Below, piece after piece: positions 31,512 through 37,417 of a DNA stretch of 37,417 bases (the first letter of the stretch is position 1; each line of letters starts with the position of its first letter). Source of the DNA: JBCCAG01 sp050331115 (GTDB lineage Bacteria; Cyanobacteriota; Cyanobacteriia; CAKZMO01); NCBI GenBank assembly GCA_050331115.1, contig JBHJHD010000148.1:1-37417 (forward strand). Reading direction: 5' to 3'. The translations under genes and the position numbers were made by a program. The notes beneath the pieces were generated by a model, which saw only the letters and a list, made by a program, of their open reading frames with translations, made no database searches and was not told the origin of the DNA.

Positions 31512-31710
31512 GATGCTTCAGTCCTATGTGCTCTGTCTATGCTACTGGGTTGTGTGTCCAAACTGACATTGCTTAGACAGCGCTGGGGCAACTTGCCGGC
31601 GCTCCTAAGCTCTGCCACCACTGACTCTAAGGAGAGCAGTAATGCGAAACTCGTAGGGGAGTAACAGCACTATAAGGGACTCTAAAAGAGTAGCAGCGCA
31701 GGGGATATTT

Positions 31711-31730
31711 GGGAGTAGGCCGCTACTCCC
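31711..31730 (-). other. hairpin in the rpsB-tsf spacer
   Basis: GGGAGTAG and CTACTCCC pair as an 8-bp stem around GCCG, 20 bases beyond the rpsB stop. No U-tract follows on the minus strand. A partial attenuator or RNA-stability element that lowers tsf relative to rpsB is possible. Confidence 0.5.
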
Positions 31731-31749
31731 AACACCGCTTTTGGCAGGC

Positions 31750-32622
31750 TTAACCTTCAGCCTCGCCGCCCTCACCCTCGTCAGCCGTCGCCTCAGCCTT
31801 CACCTCCGCCGTCGCCTCAGTTGTCTCTACTGGGGCTTCTGTTGAAGTTTCTACTGGGGCCTCGTCCTCATATTCGTCCTCTGCACCCTCATAATCTTCA
31901 TAGTCTTGGTAAATGTCGTTGTCGTCATCCACCTCAAGCTGCCCGTGGCGCCCTTCATAGATGGCATCGGCTAAGCGACCTACAATCAGCTTGATGGAGC
32001 GGATAGCGTCGTCGTTTGCGGGGATGGGAATATCCACGACGTCGGGGTCGCAGTTGGTGTCAAGCAGAGCCACGATGGGAATGTCGAGCTTGATGCACTC
32101 CTGCACTGAGTTGTACTCCCGCCGCTGGTCAACAATGACCACGATGTCGGGGACCTGGCGCATGAGCTTGATGCCACCAAGATATTTCTGCAGCTTTTCC
32201 AGCTCGCGGCGCAGCATGGAAGCCTCTTTTTTGGGCAGCAGGTCCAGCACGCCGGTTTCTTCACGGCGCTCTAGCTCCTTCAGCCGCTCGACGCGGGTTT
32301 TGATGGTAGCCCAGTTGGTGAGCCTGCCGCCGAGCCAACGCTGGTTGACGTAGTATGCTCCGCAGCGGGACGCTTCCTGGGCGATAATGCCGGCAGCCTG
32401 ACGCTTAGTACCGACAAACAGAACCTTCTTTCCCTGCTCGGTGGCTTCTCGCATGTAGCGATAGGCACCTTCCATGAGCTGGGCTGTCTGCACCAGGTCG
32501 ATGATATGGACTCCGTTGCGGGAGGTGTAGATGTAGGAGTCCATCTTGGGGTTCCAGCGGCGAGTTTGGTGGCCGAAGTGAACGCCAGATTCTAGCAATT
32601 GGGCAAGTGAGACAACGGGCAT
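31750..32622 (-). CDS. rpsB: 30S ribosomal protein S2
   Basis: A 290-residue S2 protein. The family core runs from SLAQLLESGVHFGHQTRRWN through FVGTKRQAAGIIAQEA and PDIVVIVDQRREYNSVQECI to IKLIVGRLADAIYEGRHGQL at about residue 230. The last 60 residues form a strongly acidic Glu/Asp/Thr/Ala tail, longer than usual. AAGGAG lies eleven bases before the ATG. Upstream is a foldable leader (32658-32730), so autogenous control by S2, as in other bacteria, is plausible. Confidence 0.97.
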   Translation of the reverse strand: MPVVSLAQLLESGVHFGHQTRRWNPKMDSYIYTSRNGVHIIDLVQTAQLMEGAYRYMREATEQGKKVLFVGTKRQAAGIIAQEASRCGAYYVNQRWLGGRLTNWATIKTRVERLKELERREETGVLDLLPKKEASMLRRELEKLQKYLGGIKLMRQVPDIVVIVDQRREYNSVQECIKLDIPIVALLDTNCDPDVVDIPIPANDDAIRSIKLIVGRLADAIYEGRHGQLEVDDDNDIYQDYEDYEGAEDEYEDEAPVETSTEAPVETTEATAEVKAEATADEGEGGEAEG

Positions 32623-32657
32623 TGGGGGTATTAACTCCTTGATTCGGGTTTAGCCTC

Positions 32658-32730
32658 CACTCAGGTGTATCTTTTGACGTGCCGACCGACGTAAAGGTTT
32701 GCCGGCACAAGACACCCGAATTCCTGAGTG
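32658..32730 (-). promoter_or_regulatory. foldable 5' leader of rpsB
   Basis: Three nested stems are visible on the minus strand: outer CACTCAGG with CCTGAGTG (8 bp), middle GGTGTCTT with AAGATACACC (one bulge or two), inner GTGCCG with CGGCAC. The element ends about 20 bases before AAGGAG of rpsB. This fits a ribosomal-protein leader at which S2 could bind. I do not match it to a named RNA family. Confidence 0.6.
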
Positions 32731-32917
32731 TGCGATTTTTTGACAACTTTTCTAGGATAGCATTTCTGCAGAGTTGCGTAGGTTAGCTCGTTTACAGCAG
32801 CGCTGCCTCAACCATGGCAAATATCTTGGCAGGAACGCTGTGGCAAGAACGCTGTAGCAAGAACGCTGTGGCAGATTCAGACGCGTCTCAATAATTGGCT
32901 GACTGAGAACCCTTCAA

Positions 32918-33373
32918 ATGGACATTCGTGTAGACAATTTGCAAGGCCCTGAAATCGTGGGCCTGCTGCGAGAGCACCTCCAGGACATGAGGCTAAATAC
33001 GCCACTGGAAAGCGTCCACGCGCTGGACATTGAGGCGCTGCGATCGCCGGCCATCACCGTCTGGAGCGTGTGGAAAGATGCTGAAATTATGGGGTGCGGG
33101 GCCCTAAAAGCGCTAGCCTCCGACCACGGGGAGATTAAATCGATGCGCACAGTCTCGAATCACCGAAGGAAGGGCGTTGCTGCCCAGCTCCTAGCGCACA
33201 TTCTTCAAGAGGCGAAGCGCCGATCTTATCGGCATATTAGCCTTGAAACTGGGGGCGCGGAAGAATTTGCCCCCGCTCGGGCGCTCTATACCCGCTTTGG
33301 ATTTCAAGAGTGCGGGCCTTTTGGAGACTATGGAGAAGACCCCAACAGTATCTTTATGTCGCGTGAACTGTAG
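32918..33373 (+). CDS. GNAT family N-acetyltransferase
   Basis: A 151-residue single GNAT domain. Acetyl-CoA site: SMRTVSNHRRKGVAAQLLAH with the R-R-K-G-V-A loop; C-terminal part SLETGGAEEFAPARALYTRF and GFQECGPFGDY. The ETG..FxPAxxLYxxxGF ending is the form seen in small-molecule or polyamine/amino-acid acetyltransferases; substrate unknown. Start at ATG 32918. Convergent with the tRNA-Gly gene 20 bases downstream. Confidence 0.92.
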   Translation: MDIRVDNLQGPEIVGLLREHLQDMRLNTPLESVHALDIEALRSPAITVWSVWKDAEIMGCGALKALASDHGEIKSMRTVSNHRRKGVAAQLLAHILQEAKRRSYRHISLETGGAEEFAPARALYTRFGFQECGPFGDYGEDPNSIFMSREL

Positions 33374-33393
33374 CAAGTTGACTTTTAGAAATA

Positions 33394-33465
33394 AGCGGAT
33401 GATGGGACTCGAACCCACGACATTCAGCTTGGGAAGCTGACGTTCTACCACTGAACTACATCCGC
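33394..33465 (-). tRNA. tRNA-Gly (anticodon CCC)
   Basis: The minus strand folds as a cloverleaf: acceptor GCGGATG with CATCCGC and discriminator T, D arm GTTC...GAAC, anticodon stem TCAGC/GCTGA with loop TTCCCAA (anticodon CCC), T arm GTGGG TTCGAGT CCCAT. CCA is not encoded. It reads GGG codons. No intron, 72 nt. Confidence 0.95.
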
Positions 33466-33962
33466 GAGCAGCGCTAATGCTCCTCACCTTAGCAAAAAAC
33501 TTAGCTGCCACCGTCGCCCAGGCGCAGAATTGATACGCTAATTAACCTGGAGTTCCTGTCGATACAGCCGCAAGGCACAACGCAAATCGTAACAGCACTT
33601 TTTTGTAGAATGAATAGCACAATTCTGAGAATTTTAAGCACCATTAAATTATGCCGCATGCGTGTATTACCTGGGTTAGAGTGCACTGCCCCGGCTTCGC
33701 CATTGTAGAGATACCCTAAACAGACAGTGTAATCGCCTAGAAAGAGGCCCAGTGGCCTATTCAATTAGCTAGCTGAAGCTTAGGGGAGGAAGGCGATCGC
33801 CATCGGTCATCCCTACATATCCCGCCTACGCCAGTTCGTAAATGCTGTGCGACACTAGAAGATATTCGCTCCAATACCGTTGAATTGAAGCGCTGTTGAA
33901 CCAAACCTTGCTGCGGCAGCTATCGGAATTTATTTTTAGCAGAAAATAGGCTGGCATCCACA
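33466..33962. other. spacer without a supported gene
   Basis: An 87-codon minus-strand frame at 33501-33764 has no recognisable domain, contains an odd Cys-rich stretch and lacks a binding site. The region is more AT-rich than the flanks and should hold promoters for the tRNA (minus) and the HD gene (plus). I see no clear structured RNA. Confidence 0.45.
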
Positions 33963-34913
33963 ATGTTTAACACGACTGAGCTTCTTATCGATAATTTCGT
34001 TCGCAAGCTGAAGGATGGCTATCACCGCACCTACGGTAGCCTCAATCAGGACTACGAAGACATTATCGGTTGGGCCGGCTCAATGGCCTTAGAGAATATT
34101 GCCAACAGCGATGCGCTCTACCACAATGTCGAGCACACTATCTTGGTGACGTTAGTGGGCCAAGAGATTTTGCGTGGGAAGCATATCCGCGAGGGTAAAG
34201 TCTCGTCTGAAGACTGGCTTTCCTTTATCATCTCCCTAGTCTGTCACGATATTGGCTACGTGAAAGGCGTGTGCCGGGGCGATCGAGACGGCTGGTATGC
34301 CACAGGCAACGGGGATGAGCGTATTCGCTTAAGACCAGGCGCATCGGACGCTAGCTTGACCCCCTACCACGTCGATCGCGCGAAGCTGTTTGTAGCCGAG
34401 CGCTTTGGCGGACACTGGCTCATCGATGCTGAGAAAGTGAAGCTCAACATAGAGCTAACGCGCTTCCCGGTGCCCAAGGCGGAAGACCACCAGGACATTG
34501 TGGAATATCCGGGGCTCATTCGCGCTTCAGACCTCATTGGTCAGCTCAGCGATCCCCGCTATCTCAAAAAGATTGGCGCGCTGTTCTACGAATTTGAGGA
34601 AACTGGCGTCAACAAGCAGCTCGGCTATACCCATCCGGGTGACCTGCGGGAAAACTACCCGAAGTTTTATTGGAACGGCGTCTATCCATACATTAAAGAG
34701 GGGCTGCGCTACCTCCAGCTCACCCAGCAGGGTCAGCAGATTATCGCTAACCTCTACTCCAATGTCTTTGTCGTAGAGCACGATCACCTAGGGCTCAACG
34801 CACCGCCAGAAGACGCCGCTGAGACGAAGCCCTCCAAAATAGATGCTTCTGAAACAAATGGTTTCGAAGCAAACGGCAGCGCAGCCCCGTCCCTTGACCC
34901 GGTCGAAGCTTGA
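33963..34913 (+). CDS. HD-domain metal-dependent phosphohydrolase-like protein
   Basis: A 316-residue protein. HD-site residues: H54 and H58 (YHNVEHTILV), H95-D96 in SLVCHDIGYVKG, and a late Asp in LIRASDLIGQLSDPRY, so all metal ligands are present. HD proteins of this kind hydrolyse phosphoester nucleotides; the substrate here is unknown. The final 45 residues are a low-complexity Glu/Ala/Ser tail without structure. It is separated from rpsP by about 206 bp and need not belong to that operon. Confidence 0.88.
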   Translation: MFNTTELLIDNFVRKLKDGYHRTYGSLNQDYEDIIGWAGSMALENIANSDALYHNVEHTILVTLVGQEILRGKHIREGKVSSEDWLSFIISLVCHDIGYVKGVCRGDRDGWYATGNGDERIRLRPGASDASLTPYHVDRAKLFVAERFGGHWLIDAEKVKLNIELTRFPVPKAEDHQDIVEYPGLIRASDLIGQLSDPRYLKKIGALFYEFEETGVNKQLGYTHPGDLRENYPKFYWNGVYPYIKEGLRYLQLTQQGQQIIANLYSNVFVVEHDHLGLNAPPEDAAETKPSKIDASETNGFEANGSAAPSLDPVEA

Positions 34914-35119
34914 GCGGGTCAGGGTAGCTTGGCTGGGCCTCTCGTGTTTTCCACACAGCTTTATAAAGTCTACTTTAAAGCCCTACAGCGTCTGCAAACT
35001 GGCACGCAGGGTCCGCTGCTCAGGCATCTCAACTCAAAGTTGTGCTATGCTTATGGACCAATATAGCGTCTATTTTTCTTGAAACCAAAAAGAACTGCTA
35101 AGGAGACTGTCTGATACGC

Positions 35120-35374
35120 ATGATTAAGCTTCGACTCAAGCGCTACGGAAAAAAACGGGAAGTGAGCTACAGGATTGTAGCCATCAACAGCCGCGATCGC
35201 CGCGACGGCCGCCCTTTAGAAGAACTTGGCTTTTACAATCCCCGCACCGATGAGACGCTACTCAACGTGCCGGCAATTGTAAAGCGCCTGCAGACTGGTG
35301 CTCAGCCTACCGAAACGGTTCGCCGCATTCTGGAAAAGGCAAACGTGTATGAACAGGTCCACGCTAGCTCTTAG
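35120..35374 (+). CDS. rpsP: 30S ribosomal protein S16
   Basis: An 84-residue protein starting MIKLRLKRYGKKREVSYRIV, with NSRDRRDGRPLEELGFYNPR and RLQTGAQPTETVRRIL, all typical of S16. AAGGAG lies 14 bases before the ATG. First gene of the run rpsP-khpA-phoH, an order common in cyanobacteria. Confidence 0.97.
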   Translation: MIKLRLKRYGKKREVSYRIVAINSRDRRDGRPLEELGFYNPRTDETLLNVPAIVKRLQTGAQPTETVRRILEKANVYEQVHASS

Positions 35375-35396
35375 TTGCTCTGGCTCATAATTAGCC

Positions 35397-35780
35397 GTGA
35401 CAGATCCAACCCTCTCTGCCTCCCAGCAGCCCCAAACTACCGAACCCGACTACGCAGAGCTAGTCAAGTTTTTGGTTGCCCCTTTTTTAACGGCGCAGGA
35501 CTCGCTGCGGCTCGACTGTGAGGTGTCGCCTCGAACGGGGCGAGTTTTGCTGCGTTTAGCCATCGAAGGGGAAGACAAGGGCAAAGTGTTTGGTCGCGGC
35601 GGTCGTAATCTGCAGGCCATTCGCTCGGTGGTTCAGGCGTCTGCTCAGCTCGCCGACCGCGTGGTTCATGTTGAGGTCTACGGTCATTCGCCCGAGCGCA
35701 GTTCAAGCTCAGGCGAGCCGGAAAGACGGCGATCGCCCTCTCGACCTGCGCCCCCTCGCCCTCGTTCGCAGAGAGGATAG
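35397..35780 (+). CDS. khpA: KH-domain RNA-binding protein (KhpA)
   Basis: A 127-residue protein starting at GTG (MTDPTLSASQ). The KH domain covers about 23-95, with the GxxG loop in VFGRGGRNLQAIRSVV. The tail (about 100-127) is Arg/Ser/Pro-rich, ending PRPRSQRG, and longer than in other phyla. KhpA, usually with KhpB, binds RNA and affects cell division and small-RNA function. GTG start is supported by the spacing of 22 bases to rpsP; it is followed by phoH after 14 bases. Confidence 0.92.
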   Translation: MTDPTLSASQQPQTTEPDYAELVKFLVAPFLTAQDSLRLDCEVSPRTGRVLLRLAIEGEDKGKVFGRGGRNLQAIRSVVQASAQLADRVVHVEVYGHSPERSSSSGEPERRRSPSRPAPPRPRSQRG

Positions 35781-35794
35781 CCTAAGCCCTCAAG

Positions 35795-36745
35795 ATGGCC
35801 ACCGTATCCATCGACCTGCTGAGCACAGAAAACGCGATCGCGCTGACCTCCAGTCGCTACGACACGCTGCCCCAGCTCTCTAAGCTAACGGGGGCAGATG
35901 TTGTGCTACGTGGGCAGGATTTAGTAATCTCCGGCAAAGACAGCGCTGTAGAGCAGTGCGCTGCCCTAGTTCGGGCACTGGAGCCCTATTGGAGTGAGGG
36001 CAAGGCCGTCACGGGCGTCGATGTCTTGACGGTACGCCACGCCTTAGACAGCAAGCGCATGGCTGACCTGCGCGACCTGCAGCAGAACGTGCTGGCCACC
36101 ACGCGGCGCGGTGAGCAGATTCGGGCCAAGACTTTGAGGCAGCAGCAGTATATCCAGGCGATTCATGACCACGACCTGACGTTTTGCATTGGCCCCGCTG
36201 GAACCGGTAAGACTTTTCTAGCCGCAATTTTAGCGGTTCAGGCCCTGTTCGCCGAAGAGGTAGAGCGGCTGATTTTGACCCGACCTGCCGTCGAGGCCGG
36301 GGAGAAGCTAGGCTTTTTGCCGGGAGACCTGCAGCAAAAGATCGATCCCTACCTGCGCCCGCTCTACGACGCGCTCTACGAGCTCATCGATCCCGCCAAA
36401 ATTCCTAACCTGATGGAGCGAGGCATCATCGAGGTTGCGCCGCTCGCCTACATGCGAGGCCGGACCCTCAATAACGCCTTTGTTATCCTTGACGAAGCGC
36501 AGAACACCTCTCCGGCGCAGATGAAGATGGTGCTCACTCGGCTGGGCTTTGGATCTCGCATGGTGGTTACGGGGGATGTCACCCAAACGGATTTGCCCAG
36601 TCAGTTGCAGTCGGGTCTGTCTGTCGCTCAAAGAACGCTGCAGAACGTGGAGGGCATTGGGTTCTGTAACCTTACTCAGGCGGACGTCGTGCGTCACCCG
36701 CTGGTGCAGCGCATTGTAGCGGCCTACGAGAAGCAGGGGCGCTAG
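35795..36745 (+). CDS. PhoH family ATPase
   Basis: A 316-residue protein. The N-terminal 110 residues contain a KH-like segment (LSKLTGADVVLRGQDLVISG). The ATPase follows: Walker A GPAGTGKT at 133-140, AGEKLGFLPGDLQQKIDPYL, Walker B region AFVILDEAQNTSPAQMKM, and VTGDVTQTDLPS. PhoH proteins are RNA-associated ATPases, possibly helicases, often near ribosome-maturation genes. Here the rpsP-khpA-phoH order fits an RNA-related role. Confidence 0.95.
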   Translation: MATVSIDLLSTENAIALTSSRYDTLPQLSKLTGADVVLRGQDLVISGKDSAVEQCAALVRALEPYWSEGKAVTGVDVLTVRHALDSKRMADLRDLQQNVLATTRRGEQIRAKTLRQQQYIQAIHDHDLTFCIGPAGTGKTFLAAILAVQALFAEEVERLILTRPAVEAGEKLGFLPGDLQQKIDPYLRPLYDALYELIDPAKIPNLMERGIIEVAPLAYMRGRTLNNAFVILDEAQNTSPAQMKMVLTRLGFGSRMVVTGDVTQTDLPSQLQSGLSVAQRTLQNVEGIGFCNLTQADVVRHPLVQRIVAAYEKQGR

Positions 36746-36848
36746 CATGATGAAATACGCTCTGAGCGCAAATTTGAGCGCTTAAGGATAGAGCCTCAAG
36801 GCCATGATCTCGAGCGGGCGGGTTCAAAGGCACGCCCTTGGTAATTCG

Positions 36849-37292
36849 CTAAGCCGCCACGAAGTTGTTGTCGTTGTTGAATGCCTCTACCGCAATATTG
36901 CTTGCTTGCAGCAGGACCTTGTTGTCGAGCAGCGCAAACGCATCTTTAGTGACGCTACCTTTGCTATCCACCCAGACGGCTCCCCCCTGCTTCAGGGCTG
37001 AGTTATTGGAAATCGTAGAGTCTTGGATATTGAGAAAGTCCTTTGTGTCTCCCACACCAGAGCTAAAGGTAGCGATCGCACCAGCGCTAAAGCCATCTTC
37101 GGAGACCGAACCACCATTGCCATCAAAGGTGCTGCTGCGAACGGTTAAGCGCCCGCTATAGCCCACCTGAATAGCCCCGCCTCGCTCTGCCACGTTATTG
37201 GCGAAATCGCTGCTTTCGACGACGAGGGTGCCATAATCGCGCACTTTGAGGCAGCGCTCTCGTCCTCGCAATACGCAGGACAGCGGCGTCAT
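36849..37292 (-). CDS. beta-helix repeat protein, probably a 3' fragment
   Basis: 147 residues with parallel beta-helix repeats of the chlamydial Pmp-like type: VVESSDFANNVAERGGAIQV, TVRSSTFDGNGG, NIQDSTISNNSALKQGGAVW. The (T/F)xxNxAxxxGGA(I/V) pattern belongs to exported proteins. There is no signal peptide, and the first 17 residues after ATG 37292 do not fit the repeats. So the 5' part is probably missing or frameshifted. The frame does not continue beyond 37292 to the window end in a recognisable way. Confidence 0.6.
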   Translation of the reverse strand: MTPLSCVLRGRERCLKVRDYGTLVVESSDFANNVAERGGAIQVGYSGRLTVRSSTFDGNGGSVSEDGFSAGAIATFSSGVGDTKDFLNIQDSTISNNSALKQGGAVWVDSKGSVTKDAFALLDNKVLLQASNIAVEAFNNDNNFVAA

Positions 37293-37417
37293 CTTTCGAT
37301 TGCCTCAATGAGTCTTATTAAGCCAGCTTGAAAAAACCTGTGCTATCCTAGCTGCCCTTAGCGCCAGTGCGGCTTGGCGTGTAAGCGGTAGATGACCATC
37401 TGTAGTGCCGCACCCCG

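Noticed and set aside
33501..33764. 87-codon minus-strand open frame
   Set aside because: No start signal, no domain, and composition unlike neighbouring genes.

Overview
The window reads as cyanobacterial chromosome. The octamer GCGATCGC (HIP1) is scattered through genes and spacers. The gene set fits: a one-helix high-light-inducible protein, a CpcT/CpeT-family bilin lyase homologue, three Uma2 endonucleases, a DUF6464 protein and a NACHT NTPase of a type common in cyanobacteria. The presence of a CpcT-type protein suggests a phycobilisome-bearing lineage. The sequence does not let me name a genus.

Layout. 1-700: an inverted repeat joins a DUF6464 gene to a truncated fmt (methionyl-tRNA formyltransferase) tail. 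It looks like either a fold-back chimera at a contig edge or a real inverted duplication. 800-5060 is accessory and decaying: a small two-helix membrane protein diverges from a NACHT NTPase whose C-terminus is broken by a frameshift and a TGA, followed by a frameshifted small gene and a VapBC-type toxin-antitoxin pair lying between two diverged direct repeats. 5088-13713 holds mostly housekeeping or metabolic genes: Rieske/FAD oxidoreductase, pentapeptide protein, Hli, PepA, MnmD-like methyltransferase, a membrane protein, a double rhodanese, a DUF4340 protein and a small exported CxCxxC protein.

13710-24317: an extended SDR; a flavoprotein plus a large uncharacterised protein, probably one operon; a DJ-1/PfpI protein; a family 2 glycosyltransferase; two Uma2 genes; rpmB; an exported CpcT-like protein one base upstream of a transaldolase-family gene; and a helix-hairpin-helix protein with a possible small overlapping ORF. 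24318-26160 contains an IS6-type transposase fragment, a DUF1348 protein behind a 19-bp tandem repeat, and a small conserved-looking protein.

26214-36745 is core: Uma2; then on the minus strand rpsB, tsf, a repeat-rich uncharacterised protein and recG, with a foldable leader ahead of rpsB; then a GNAT gene, tRNA-Gly(CCC), an HD-domain protein, and the rpsP-khpA-phoH run. The window ends in a partial beta-helix protein.

The most rewarding places are the broken NACHT locus, the toxin-antitoxin pair between direct repeats, the flavoprotein plus 795-residue protein pair, the rpsB leader, and the inverted junction at the left edge. I see no CRISPR array, prophage or complete insertion sequence.
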